From Chloroflexi bacterium TSY (lineage in GTDB: Bacteria; Chloroflexota; Anaerolineae; Caldilineales; Caldilineaceae), in NCBI GenBank assembly GCA_019217005.1, contig JAHBNG010000063.1, positions 1 to 64,000 on the forward strand: DNA of 64,000 bases, given 5' to 3'. Within the stretch, counting starts at the first letter, position 1. The number at the start of each line of letters is the position of its first letter. Position numbers and translations under genes: made by a program. Below the pieces are notes generated by a model. It did not search any database. It had not been told where the DNA came from and saw only the letters and a program-made list of their open reading frames with translations. This document shows positions 1 to 8,915 of this stretch, piece by piece.

Positions 1-264
1 GGCCATATTGGCGATATTGAGTGCTTGAAAGCCCGTGAACACTATAACATCGACGGTGTGATTGCAGGACAGGCGCTTTATACGGGAAATCTTGTAACAG
101 CAATCGAAATTGCACAGAGACCGATTACCAAACGTAGCGGGCATAGTGCCCCTGTCATGGTGCAAACGGTCCAGAGTTTCTCTTATTTAACCTCTTTGAA
201 CAATGGCAATTTCCAAGAGGCGGAATTAAAACGACGAAAGCGCACAAACATGCGCTCTGCGTGA
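1..264 (+). CDS. hisA: HisA-like C-terminal fragment, cut by window edge
   Basis: The frame is open from base 1. It reads GHIGDIECLK, then an NIDGVIAGQALYTG segment that matches the last beta-alpha unit of HisA (ProFAR isomerase, histidine synthesis), where a G-x-GxALY phosphate-binding loop is expected. The 5' part lies outside the window. After about residue 55 the reading runs without a stop into sequence that in another frame is a Nudix protein, so the true HisA end is unclear and the last 30 or so residues are probably not HisA. It may be a HisA-Nudix fusion or two adjoining genes damaged by an indel. Confidence 0.55.
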   Translation, partial: GHIGDIECLKAREHYNIDGVIAGQALYTGNLVTAIEIAQRPITKRSGHSAPVMVQTVQSFSYLTSLNNGNFQEAELKRRKRTNMRSA

Positions 265-542
265 ATTCTCGTTTGAAACTGGACTGACTGTTAAGAATCT
301 GTTTGAAGACAGTCAGACAGTTCTCTGATTACACGACCCAAATCCGTGGGTACAACCTAGAACGGACGATTGTCTATTATCTTGGCGAGATCCTTCCAGG
401 GGAGGTTACATTGGGAAATGAAAATCATTGTGAGGCCCGCTGGCTGTCCGCTGACCAAACTTGGGAGCTATTGACAGAAACTTCGCCCGAGCAATTGCCG
501 GCGCTGGATGCAGCCTTGGCTTACTTACATCGTACTGTGTAA
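133..542 (+). pseudogene. Nudix hydrolase (Ap4A hydrolase-like), frameshifted
   Basis: Three frames together give a Nudix protein. The first segment reads PEFLLFN..EQWQFPRGGI, followed by ALREFSFETGL, which corresponds to the REx2EExG core of the Nudix box with one conserved Glu replaced by Phe. The C-terminal 79 residues from 303 ([20 protein letters not shown] to [14 protein letters not shown]) match the end of diadenosine-tetraphosphate hydrolases. At least two indels separate the pieces, so no intact enzyme is made. It converges with the HAD relic that ends at 550. Confidence 0.6.
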
Positions 543-549
543 TCTTTCG

Positions 550-1192
550 TCATTCGCGCCACCAGAGCACGGGCCAGCTTTGTTGACGTGCGAATTGTTC
601 CAACTTCACATCTGGATTGACTGCAATTGGATCCACGAGCTCTAGCAGCGGTCGATCTGATATACTGTCGCTGTAAAAATAGCTTCTGGCTAAATTGACC
701 CGATGTTTTTACACCATTGCTCTATCCAATGCACTTTCCCCAAGCCATAAACTATTGGCTTTGAGTCTCCGTCAGATGTCCATCAGAAACAAGCCATGTT
801 GTGAATTGAGTGCTGAATATCTAAATGCTCAGCAACAGGAAGAACGCTAAATTTTTGCCGCACCAAATCACTGGTAGATGACTTTGATCACGATGCCAAG
901 CTAGCCTTTGGCCTGGCTTGAAATATGATGCTGAACACATTCTTCGAACCACTGGTGAACGGTTTCCCATAGTTCCGTTACGTTGATTCCTGTGGCAAGA
1001 CGTGCAACTTGACCAATTGCGTTTTCCGTACTGAAAGACCGAGAGAATGCAACAGCAGCGCCCAAACTGCGTTGGCAAGTAACGTTTGCGCACGTATGTG
1101 GATAGCGGTCCCGTTTTGCAGAGATGCAAACAGACGGATGCATCTGTCAATAGCGTTTCATCCAGATCGAAAATTGCCGCAATTCGTGTCAT
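550..1192 (-). pseudogene. HAD-IB phosphatase (SerB-like) relic
   Basis: The start at 1192 gives MTRIAAIFDLDETLLTDAS, containing HAD motif I (DLDET). Downstream pieces in other frames give NVTELWETVHQWFEECV (cap region), SSTSDLVRQKFSVLPVAEHL (motif II region), DGHLTETQ, and finally LLELVDPIAVNPDVKLEQFA with a stop at 550, the typical end of HAD-IB proteins where the last aspartate and VNPD occur. Order and spacing are those of a roughly 215-residue HAD-IB enzyme. Several frameshifts and stops make it non-functional. Confidence 0.7.
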
Positions 1193-1242
1193 AATAAGCA
1201 AAGTCGTTGTGTGCTCGGTTCTGTTTTTTCGTTCAAAGTACG

Positions 1243-1393
1243 GGTGGTTCATTTTCGCTGGATAGATAGGTTTACACTTTTAGAAACAGAAAGAACGTTT
1301 ATATTCTCTGATTTCGCCGGTTCTCAGAGAGAAAACGGTCTCATATAGATTTTGTCTATATATCAAAAGTGTAAACCTAATTTTGAACCACCC
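1243..1393 (-). mobile_element. MITE family A, copy 1 (about 151 bp)
   Basis: A small element begins GGGTGGTTCATTTT and ends AACCACCC. Just inside the ends are inverted copies of AGGTTTACACTTTT / AAAAGTGTAAACCT. It is flanked by the direct repeat CAAAGTAC (1235-1242 and 1394-1401), an 8-bp target duplication. Its reverse complement aligns along its whole length with the element at 49054-49208. It has no coding capacity. The transposase that moves it is unknown; the length of the duplication fits ISL3, IS1595 or related families. Confidence 0.85.
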
Positions 1394-1488
1394 CAAAGTA
1401 CTCATATGATGTAAGAGTACAGGAGAACTGTCTGGTGAGGTCTGTAGATACAATTCCGTTGGCACAACAGCCACGTCAACTAAATACG

Positions 1489-1559
1489 TATCCGAAAGTT
1501 CCGTTACGACGCATTTTCGAAGTGAGAATCTGGTTGGACTCACAACCACTTTTCGGATA
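1489..1559 (-). mobile_element. MITE family B, copy 1 (71 bp, TA-flanked)
   Basis: A short inverted-repeat element runs from TATCCGAAAGT to ACTTTTCGGATA. Its reverse complement shares about 30 identical leading bases with 29255-29323. The ends can be read as TA target duplications around TCCGAAAA...TTTTCGGA, as in IS630/Tc1-type MITEs. It has no coding capacity. The 87 bases before it (1402-1488) hold nothing I recognise. Confidence 0.7.
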
Positions 1560-1618
1560 GATTCTTAAGTGATTTTTGATCGAAAACGGACATTTTTTGA
1601 GATGATCTCATGAACGGC

Positions 1619-1662
1619 ACGAAGGCACACGGAAGAAGGGCTTATCCTTCGTGTGCCTTCGT
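1619..1662. repeat. Perfect 13-bp stem-loop
   Basis: ACGAAGGCACACG at 1619-1631 pairs with CGTGTGCCTTCGT at 1650-1662 across an 18-base loop. It sits between the MITE and the IS4-type copy A. There is no U-run, so a terminator is unlikely; an end structure of a decayed mobile element is more plausible. Bases about 1668-1703, just beyond it, resemble in reverse complement 4156-4190, the 3' end of the IS1595-type relic. Confidence 0.6.
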
Positions 1663-1717
1663 AGATCGGAATACCGCTTGGCTCATATATGAAAGTAGGT
1701 GAAAAGTATGTAAAATA

Positions 1718-3184
1718 CTTTACTTTCTGGTAAAGGCTTGAGTGACAAAGGGCAAACCGAAAGGGGCGGAAAAAAGAATCCACCCTGAAAAAACGGGATA
1801 AAATGTAAAAATAGTGCTCGGCTAGTTTAAGCAGCGGCATTGAGGCGGCGATGAGCGAGAACGCCTTTAGGTAAATGGTGTGAAACCGAGGCCTTTTTCC
1901 GAAAGTCAGGATCGAGTTGGTCAGGAGTTGGAAAAAGAGCACTCGAGAGAACACGGCGCAGCCTGCCGGGAGTGGATTGAGGCCTCGATCCCAGTAGCCA
2001 GTCGGTATGGGAGGAAGAGAAGCGGCTAAATGGGAAAGAAGATTGCCAGCAGCAGCCCCAGTTCAGGTAAGGGAAACAAGCCTCATCGGCATGAACAAAT
2101 TGACGATGTAAGCCAATCATCTGCTTGGAAGCCAAGGGGAGGTTCAACAGGCCAGCGTTCCAGGTAGACAAGATAAATGGTTTCAGGCTGCAAAGTCATA
2201 ACGGTCGCCAAAACCAAAGGTGTGTGTACCGGATCCTGAATGACGTAAATCGAGTAGGTACGGTTGGCTGTATCCACCTTGGTTGTTCTGGGGACGAGAT
2301 TGTGCCATGCTTGATAGCAAATCAGGCGACCACTATAGAGAAAGCGACCAGACGAGTCCGGAGTTGTAGCCTCGAGTCGCTTTCCCTTATAGCTGCGAGA
2401 GAGCGGACGCACAATATCACCATATTCAGGTGGTCTGCCTTTTTCTTTGGGGAACTCATTGCGGCGCACTGTGCAGTTAATGGCTTCCCGCAGGACAAAT
2501 CGGTCTATGCCGCTTTCTAGCATTTCTCTGATTGTAAACCCGGCATCGACCACCGCCACTTCGTCTGACTCCAGTGATTTCTTCGTCTCTGTCAGCAGCT
2601 TTTTTCCGAAACTCACTTTCCTTTGTTCCAACCGTGCATCTCATGATTGCCTTGAGCAGTGGCACTCGCTTCCCGCCTATCTCCCCGAGCTTATCATCAC
2701 TAAAGATGAGCGCGGGCAATGCCCGACGAGCCGTTGAGTTATAGAGTCGGTTCACTTTCCTTGCAGCTTCGGTCGCCAGAACCCTGTGATATCTATGCTT
2801 TTCACTCGGTACCCTTCTAACTTTTTTGCCTCCCATTCCTTTCCACTTTTCTTGCCACGACCCCAGCAGACTTGTGATATCCCATGATCCATATCGAAAG
2901 CTCCACCAGCTTCGCCGGAGCTCCTCATCTTCAAACCCGCTTTCTTTCAATGCGCTATGGATTGCTCCTCGACTTTTCAGAAACGACCCATTCAGCATTG
3001 CCCACATCAGACGCATTACATTTACGTTTGTTCCCATCGGCGTTACTTGCAATACATTCATCAGTACTGTATAGTTTCTGGCGCGGTTAGCATTCCTTCC
3101 TCCTTTTGTTCTACCTTTAGGATGAACTGCTAACTGCTTTTGTCACATTTCTCACCTCATCTCTTTCTTTTACCAGAAAGTAAA
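1718..3184 (-). mobile_element. IS4-type insertion sequence, copy A (degenerate)
   Basis: The ends are CTTTACTTTCTGGTAAA at the left and the inverted TTTACCAGAAAGTAAA at the right. It is homologous along its length to the copies at 4193-5687 and 46575-48298. The transposase reads leftward from ATG 3093. No clear direct repeat flanks it, in contrast to copy C, which suggests rearrangement with the neighbouring inverted copy B. Confidence 0.85.
1827..3093 (-). pseudogene. IS4-family transposase, copy A, multiple frameshifts
   Basis: This is the same protein as in copy C (431 aa when rebuilt), but broken into at least three frames here. Recognisable parts are ITGFWRPK around the first catalytic Asp, VAVVDAGF around the second, and the C-terminal Y-x2-R-x3-E motif (YLERWPVE). 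Small deletions, for example in the region equivalent to RRNEFPKRKEKG, disrupt it. It is non-functional. Confidence 0.85.
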
Positions 3185-4192
3185 ATAGGGAAAGAGGTCA
3201 ATGAGAAAAAAAGAAAGAAAAAGAGCATGAAAATGCGATATCCGATCCAAGAACTGATGAGCGAAGAAGGCTGTTATGAGAGATTGTTAGAGATCTTGCA
3301 TCCAGAAGGGATGCAATGTCCAGATGGACATAGATTGCCAGAAGGGCAAGCGCCTCACAGTCGAGAGCGAGCCCCGGGAATAAGTACAGATGCCGAGAAT
3401 GCGGCAAAGTATACGATGCCTTTACGAATACAGTCTGGTCTGGAACGCATTACAATTGTGTGACGATAGTCTTAGTGATGCGAGGCATCATTCAAGGGAC
3501 ACCAACGCTGCATCTATCAGAGGAACTGTCTCTGAACTATAGTACGTTGTTGGAGCGTCGCCATCGGATCCAGAATACGGCGTTGCTCCAAGCCGCAGCC
3601 GCTTCCCCCTTTTTCGCGATTCTGTAGCTGAAGCCGATGAACTGTACCAGAATGCAGGAGAGAAAGGCGATTACCATCCCGATCCAGATGACCCGCCCAG
3701 ACCTCGAGCCAACAAGCGCCGTGGACGAGGGACGATGGAGAACGACCGACCACCGATTCTGGCGTTGTGGGACGAACCTCTGGCCAAGTCCAGTTCACGG
3801 TCTGTGACAACACACAACAAGCAACCATTGTTCCTTTAGTTGTTGCTTGCTCTCCCTGGCACCACTCTCTATACCGACGAGTGCAACGCCTACAATCCCA
3901 TTGCGGAGACTGGTCGCTCTCATGCCACTGTTTGTCACTCCCGGTACGAATGGGCTCGCGATGATGATGGCGACGGCATTCGGGAAGTTCACTGCAACAC
4001 CATGGAAGGCATTTGGACTGGTCTACGCAATTTTCTGCGTCCCTTTCGGGGTGTTCATAAACGTTATCTTGCCCAATATGTTGCCATCTTTGAATGGACT
4101 CACAATCTCAAATTTGTCAATGACTCCTTTCTTCGCTCTCTCATTGACTCCCATTTCACCTATTTTCATTCATGAGCCATACCGCTTTCAAA
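3185..4192 (+). mobile_element. IS1595-type (ISXO2-like) remnant between inverted IS4 copies
   Basis: The stretch lies between the two inverted IS4-type copies and holds a broken DDE transposase. Its own terminal repeats are not obvious, because the IS4-type copies abut it on both sides. The sequence TTCACCTATTTTCATTCATG at 4156-4175 recurs in inverted, diverged form near 1668-1703, so part of the same element type probably lies outside copy A as well. Confidence 0.6.
3227..4175 (+). pseudogene. IS1595/ISXO2-like transposase, frameshifted
   Basis: ATG 3227 begins MKMRYPIQELMSEEGCYERL, followed by CPDGHRLPEG and, in the next frame, YRCRECGKVYDAFTNTVW, the N-terminal zinc ribbon typical of IS1595 transposases. 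The last part, TDECNAYNPI...VHCNTMEGIWTGLRNFLRPF, matches the ISXO2-like DDE domain with the conserved NTxEGxW stretch. There are at least three lesions, including two stops in the middle. It is non-functional. Confidence 0.75.
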
Positions 4193-5687
4193 CTTTACTT
4201 TCTGGTAAAAGAAAAGAGATGAGGTGAGAAATGTGACAAAAAGCGGTTAGCAGTTCATCCTAAAGGTAGAGAACCCAAAAAGGAGGAAGGAATGCTAACC
4301 GTGCCAGAAATAACTATAGCAGTACTGATGAATGTATTGCAAGTAACGCCGATGGGAACAAACGTAAATGTAATGCGTCTGATGTGGGCAATGCTGAATG
4401 GGTCGTTTCTGAAAAGTCGAGGAGCAATCCATAGCGCATTGAAAGAAAGCGGGTTTGAAGATGAGGAGCTCCGGCGAAGCTGGTGGAGCTTTCGATATGG
4501 ATCATGGGATATCACAAGTCTGCTGGGGTCGTGGCAAGAAGAAGTGGAAAGGGGAATGGGAGGCAAAAAAGTTAGAAGGGTACCGAGTGAAAAGCATAGA
4601 TATCACAGGGTTCTGGCGACCGAAGCTGCAAGGGAAAGTGAACCGACTCTATAACTCAACGGCTCGTCGGGCATTGCCCGCGCTCATCTTTGGAGTGATG
4701 ATAAGCTCGGGGGAGATAGGCGGGAAGCGAGTGCCACTGCTCAAGGCAATCATGAGATGCACGGTTGGAACAAAGGAAAGTGAGTTTCGGAAAAAGCTGC
4801 TGACAGAGACGAAGAAATCACTGGAGTCAGACGAAGTGGCGGTGGTCGATGCCGGGTTTACAATCAGAGAAATGCTAGAAAGCGGCATAGACCGATTTGT
4901 CCTGCGGGAAGCCATTAACTGCACAGTGCGCCGCAATGAGTTCCCCAAACGCAAAGAAAAAGGCAGACCACCTGAATATGGTGATATTGTGCGTCCGCTC
5001 TCGCAGCTATAAGGGAAAGCGACTCGAGGCTACAACTCCGGACTCGTCTGGTCGCTTTCTATAGTGGTCGCCTGATTTGCTATCAAGCATGGCACAATCT
5101 CGTCCCCAGAACAACCAAGGTGGATACAGCCAACCGTACCTACTCGATTTACGTCATTCAGGATCCGGCCTACAACACACCTTTGGTTTTGGCGACCGTT
5201 ATGACTTTGCAGCCTGAAACCATTTATCTTGTCTACCTGGAACGCTGGCCTGTTGAACCTCCCCCCTTGGCTTCCAAGCAGATGATTGGCTTACATCGTC
5301 AATTTGTTCATGCCGATGAGGCTTGTTTCCGCTTACCTGAACTGGGGCTGCTTGCTGGCAATCTTCTTTCCCATTTAGCCGCTTCTCTTCCTCCCATACC
5401 GACTGGCTACTGGGATCGAGAGCCTCAATCCACTCCCGGCAGGCTGCGCCGTGTTCTCTCGAGTGCTCTTTTTCCAACTCCTGACCAACTCGACCCTGAC
5501 TTTCGGAAAAAGGCCTCGGTTTCACACCATTTCCCTAAAGGCGTTCTCGCTCATCGCCGCCTCAATGCCGCTGCTTAAACTAGCCGAGCACTATTTTTAC
5601 ATTTTATCCCGTTTTTTCAGGGTGGATTCTTTTTTCCGCCCCTTTCGGTTTGCCCTTTGTCACTCAAGCCTTTACCAGAAAGTAAAG
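4193..5687 (+). mobile_element. IS4-type insertion sequence, copy B
   Basis: This 1495-bp element has ends CTTTACTTTCTGGTAAA and TTTACCAGAAAGTAAAG, inverted relative to copy A. The five flanking bases differ on the two sides (TCAAA and TTTCG), so there is no intact target duplication. The pair A/B with the IS1595-type relic between them has the layout of an inverted-ends composite transposon. Confidence 0.85.
4292..5578 (+). pseudogene. IS4-family transposase, copy B, two frameshifts
   Basis: The start is ATG 4292 behind a good Shine-Dalgarno (AGGAGGAAGG). Compared with copy C it lacks 5 nt after GAAGAAGTGGA near 4545 and 2 nt in the CTCTCT run near 5000, so the protein breaks into three frames. 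The Y-x2-R-x3-E-x6-K signature of IS4 transposases is visible as YLERWPVEPPPLASK. The C terminus ends RRLNAAA as in the other copies. Confidence 0.85.
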
Positions 5688-5771
5688 TTTCGACAAAGTC
5701 TCACTAAAAAAGTAAGAAGAAATCTCGCGAACCCAGTGCTCAGGCAGATGGGCTAGCAAATAGAGGATCTG

Positions 5772-6380
5772 ATGATGAAAGCGATGAAAAGAGTATTTAA
5801 CAATTTGGAAGAGTGTTTCAATAAGCTAGCAATTACCATGCATGCACTCCTGGCACTCGTAGCGCTTATAGCTGTAAGGGTTACATTAACTCTTTTTGAA
5901 AACAGCTATGCAGCTTCTCAGCATCCGGTGCCTTTTTATGTGGCTCAAACAGCTTTTAGCGGCGAAACGCTAAAAGGTTATTACGCCACGATGATCGCAA
6001 GCGGCACGCTAGCTGTATATTGGAGAACACAATTCATCGATTTTTTATATATTGCATCCGTATTTTTAGCAGGGATAATTGTGTCCTTTTTGTTAGCTCG
6101 GTTCAACAATAACAACCCTCGACTATTAAAGCTAAGTTTAGTGGCGGCCATTGCGATTCCAACAGGTGCAATATTTGATGCCCTTGAAAATCTCACCTCA
6201 TTCATCATGCTCAGCCAACCTACAAGCTTCCCAAATTGGATCGCACTCATTTACTCGAGCTTTGCAGTACTCAAGGGCGCGACGGTAGGATTGGGCGTTA
6301 TCTTATGGCTTATTTGCCTTAGCGGCCTTTTAATAGAACTTACACTTCAAAGGTTTAGACCAAATAAGGCGATGTCCTAA
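5772..6380 (+). CDS. Integral membrane protein, unknown function
   Basis: A 202-residue protein starting at ATG 5772, six bases after GAGG (5763-5766). Four hydrophobic segments are visible: about 20-40 (ITMHALLALVALIAVRVTLT), 92-112 (FIDFLYIASVFLAGIIVSFL), 122-142 (LSLVAAIAIPTGAIFDALEN) and 164-190 (ALIYSSFAVLKGATVGLGVI onward). The 50 residues between the first two carry the only long hydrophilic loop. I do not recognise a family. It follows IS copy B closely, and the sequence between (5688-5771) could be a severed upstream part of the operon. Confidence 0.75.
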   Translation: MMKAMKRVFNNLEECFNKLAITMHALLALVALIAVRVTLTLFENSYAASQHPVPFYVAQTAFSGETLKGYYATMIASGTLAVYWRTQFIDFLYIASVFLAGIIVSFLLARFNNNNPRLLKLSLVAAIAIPTGAIFDALENLTSFIMLSQPTSFPNWIALIYSSFAVLKGATVGLGVILWLICLSGLLIELTLQRFRPNKAMS

Positions 6381-6544
6381 CAAATCAATAGACGCGAATT
6401 GTTAATATCCGATTTTCCAAAGGTTACGTGCCGGCAAAGAAATAGGTAATTGTGGCGAGTACCGCTCACCTGCAATCGCACGATTTCAATCATGAGGCTC
6501 AAAAAATGGTTAACGGCTATGCTCGTCTGATAAGAATAGGTTAG

Positions 6545-6730
6545 AGCAGGCATCCGTGATACAGCGGCGATGGCAATAATCTGTCCCCAGCCATATGGGG
6601 CGTTGCTTGCACGTTTGGATGCCGTCGAAGTCAGGTATCCTTTGGCGGTGGTTCAGGTGCAAATACGTCGATGGTTGCCGCAATCTCATTCGATTCAAGG
6701 GGAATCTATTATTGAGCACGGCACACCCTA
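6545..6730 (-). pseudogene. Duplicated 3' fragment of 2-hydroxyacid dehydrogenase
   Basis: This stretch closely parallels about 12660-12850, the 3' part of the dehydrogenase gene at 12566-13624. Shared sequence includes CTTGCACGTTTGG and CAAATACGTCGATGG. Read on the minus strand it gives TDYCHRRCITDAC, compared with TDFCHRHCITDAC in the full gene. Frameshifts prevent any product. It lies directly after the LysR-HxlR gene, which suggests an old partial duplication of a gene that once stood here. Confidence 0.75.
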
Positions 6731-6744
6731 ACGACACCCACAAC

Positions 6745-7980
6745 TCATCGACATCGTTGTTTGGCTTGGTCTGATGTTTTTTCCAAATATTGAGAGCCCC
6801 ATACTTGTAGAGCATGAATAACAGGTGCTAGCGCCATGCCGCACCCAGTCATTGAATACTCTACGTTCGGTGGCACTTCAGGATAGACTTTTCTTGAAAT
6901 CAAGTTGTTTTCTTCAAGTTCACGAAGCTGTCTTGTTAACATTCTCTGGGTTATTTCTGGCATCAAACGGTGCAATTCGTCAAAGCATATTGTCTTCGAT
7001 AGTAGGTGGTATAAAATAATGCCTTTCCACTTTCCTCCAATAACCTCTAAAGCAGCTTCGACCTCGGCTGATAATTGGTCTTCCCGCTGCTGGTCCCAAT
7101 AGGGCGGATTGCCATAACAATTGACAAAATAGTCGATAAATACTCTGACTTTGGGAGCCAGCAGTCGCGAGCTGGGATAGACAGCCCAAATGGCGGTATC
7201 GGAAACCAAAGGGTAGTCTCCCAGGATTTGAACCAACTCCCCTCGACGCAAGTGTTGATAAACACTCCATGTAGAATTTATGGCGATACCTAATCCAGCG
7301 ACACACGCATCCCGCACGGCCTCTCCATTATCGGTTCGAAAGCTTCCTTTTGTTTTAACAGTCAGATGGCCGTCGGTTGTATCAAATACCCAGCTCTCAA
7401 GACCAATTAAATTTATGCATTGATGATACTGCAAATCATGTGGCGAACTCGGCTCACCAAATTGCTTCAGGTAATCAGGGGATGCGCAGACAATCCGCTT
7501 GTCGGGTGCCAGCTGACGAGCAATCAAGGTTGAGTCTTGTAATTCTGCATTGCGAATGGCGATATCAAATCCACCTTCCACCAAATCCACGATTGTATCA
7601 GTAAACCGAAAATCTAAAGTGAGATCGGGGTAGCGTGCCAAAAAGTCCTTCACTGCGGGCATTAGATGCATACGACCGAAAGAAGCTGGGGCCGTGACCC
7701 TCAAGGTTCCTCTGGGTGAAGCGTTCCCTACACCAACGGATGCGCGGGCGGCCTCAACGCTAGAAAGTACTTCTTCTGCGTGCGGCAGAAAGGCCGACCC
7801 ATCTTCTGTCAATGAAACTTTTCGCGTGGTGCGATGGACCAAGCGAACGCCAAGCCCTGCTTCCAGCTTGTTGATATACGAACTTGCTACCGCTGGCGAT
7901 AAGCCCAATTCATGCCCCGCCAAGCTGATGTTATTGGTTATGGCCAGCCGGACAAAGAGTTTGAGGTGGTCAATATTCAT
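6745..7980 (-). CDS. LysR-HxlR fusion transcriptional regulator
   Basis: A single 411-residue frame with ATG at 7980. Residues 1-60 are a LysR winged HTH (LSLAGHELGLSPAVASSYIN). About 88-295 is a LysR effector domain (GTLRVTAPASFGRMHLMPAV, DIAIRN). About 305-398 is a complete HxlR/DUF24 winged HTH: ALEVIGGKWKG, FDELHRLMPEITQRMLTRQL and the YPEVPPNVEYSMT wing. The usual Cys near the HxlR N terminus is replaced (LSAEVEAA). LysR proteins normally stop near residue 300, so two DNA-binding domains flank one sensor. It is divergent from the DUF1330 gene and probably controls it from 7981-8188. Confidence 0.9.
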   Translation of the reverse strand: MNIDHLKLFVRLAITNNISLAGHELGLSPAVASSYINKLEAGLGVRLVHRTTRKVSLTEDGSAFLPHAEEVLSSVEAARASVGVGNASPRGTLRVTAPASFGRMHLMPAVKDFLARYPDLTLDFRFTDTIVDLVEGGFDIAIRNAELQDSTLIARQLAPDKRIVCASPDYLKQFGEPSSPHDLQYHQCINLIGLESWVFDTTDGHLTVKTKGSFRTDNGEAVRDACVAGLGIAINSTWSVYQHLRRGELVQILGDYPLVSDTAIWAVYPSSRLLAPKVRVFIDYFVNCYGNPPYWDQQREDQLSAEVEAALEVIGGKWKGIILYHLLSKTICFDELHRLMPEITQRMLTRQLRELEENNLISRKVYPEVPPNVEYSMTGCGMALAPVIHALQVWGSQYLEKTSDQAKQRCR

Positions 7981-8188
7981 CTTTGATTATCAACAATTGA
8001 TTATCAACAAAAACTAAAAACTGATTATGTTTTCTCCCGCATTGTTATTCTAAATTTAACAAATATACTATAACAATGAAAGCCATGAACGACATTCAAG
8101 AGATTGATGCAGTTTGTGAAGGCAAATATAAAGTTGCCTTCCACACTAAACTACACTTAACGAAACCAAACTATAGGAGAACATCAAA
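7981..8188. promoter_or_regulatory. Divergent promoter region of LysR-HxlR and DUF1330 genes
   Basis: A 208-bp AT-rich interval separates divergent genes. TATACTATAACA near 8064 could supply a -10 box for the rightward gene, and TTGATTATCAACAATTGATTATCAAC near 7982 contains a direct repeat just upstream of the regulator start. A LysR-type autoregulatory site would be expected here, but I cannot single one out. Confidence 0.4.
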
Positions 8189-8491
8189 ATGACCTATTAT
8201 TCAGTTCTAGCCGTTACCCCCACTACCGAGGAGTGGATTCCGGACTATATTGGCCCTGCAAACGCACTTGTTGCCAAGCACGGAGGAAAGTATCTCGCCC
8301 GGACTGCCACACACGAACAAATCGAAGGTGAGGCTCAAGACGCCGCATTGCGAATCGTCATTGAGTGGCCTTCAAAAGAAGCCGCCCTTGCCTTCATGAG
8401 CGACCCTGAATACGTGCCCCATCTCGAGGCTCGGACTGCTGGTTCGGTCAGCGACCATTTTCTCATCGAAGCCAAAGACGATCTCGCCTAA
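8189..8491 (+). CDS. DUF1330/ABM-like small protein
   Basis: A 100-residue protein from ATG 8189 after AGGAGA. It has the alpha/beta pattern of the dimeric ferredoxin-like DUF1330 family: YYSVLAVTPT strand, VAKHGGKYLART, then RIVIEWPSKEAALAFMSDPE, which matches the conserved VVIEFPSxExAxxWYxSPEY motif. The biochemical role of DUF1330 proteins is not established. The divergent LysR-HxlR regulator suggests a stress or aromatic-compound response. Confidence 0.85.
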   Translation: MTYYSVLAVTPTTEEWIPDYIGPANALVAKHGGKYLARTATHEQIEGEAQDAALRIVIEWPSKEAALAFMSDPEYVPHLEARTAGSVSDHFLIEAKDDLA

Positions 8492-8544
8492 AAGGCTGCA
8501 GTACCACAGGTCTTCCTGACGCTCGCATGACAATCCAACGACAC

Positions 8545-8802
8545 TTACGCACAGAGTATTTCAAATTCCTCCAGGGCAATCCTACATCCAAATATCTGCG
8601 GTGCGACATTAAGTAAATCCTCCACAACCTTGTTGTCTAGTTCAATGCTCAGAAAGGTCTCAAAGGTGATATCCACTTCCGCAGGCGTTAGACTATACGT
8701 ATCCAACGAAAAGATGTCGGCACACGTCACATGGCAGATGATCTGGGCGTCAGGAAAGACTTCGGCTTCGTCGGTGTGGTCATAATGTTCGTGGGTCAAC
8801 AC
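8545..8802 (-). pseudogene. Truncated duplicate of metallo-beta-lactamase-fold gene
   Basis: The fragment reads LTHEHYDHTDEAEVFPDA..FETFLSIELDNKVVE, closely parallel to residues of the full gene at 8916-9905 (LTHEHYDHTGGTEVFPDA..FDTFLSIELGDKVIE). Everything before the zinc-binding HxHxDH motif is missing, and the C-terminal part is unrelated. The 69-bp palindromic element at 8832-8900 sits at the broken 5' edge. This is a remnant of a tandem duplication. Confidence 0.8.
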
Positions 8803-8831
8803 GATAGGTTTGTGCGGGGGAAGTTTAAGTA

Positions 8832-8900
8832 TCAGGACTTACGCAGAATCGTACTCGCTACCAGAGGTGACAGTCACCTGAGGAGGTGCGTAAGTCCTGA
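8832..8900. mobile_element. Short palindromic element (69 bp)
   Basis: TCAGGACTTACGCA (8832-8845) is exactly inverted at 8887-8900 (TGCGTAAGTCCTGA), with GTA on both outer sides as a possible 3-bp duplication. The centre contains AGGTGACAGTCACCT, a palindrome that recurs in diverged form near 10150 and 10214. It looks like a miniature transposable element lying between the truncated and the full metallo-beta-lactamase-fold genes. Confidence 0.7.
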
Positions 8901-8915
8901 GTATTTCGTGTACAA

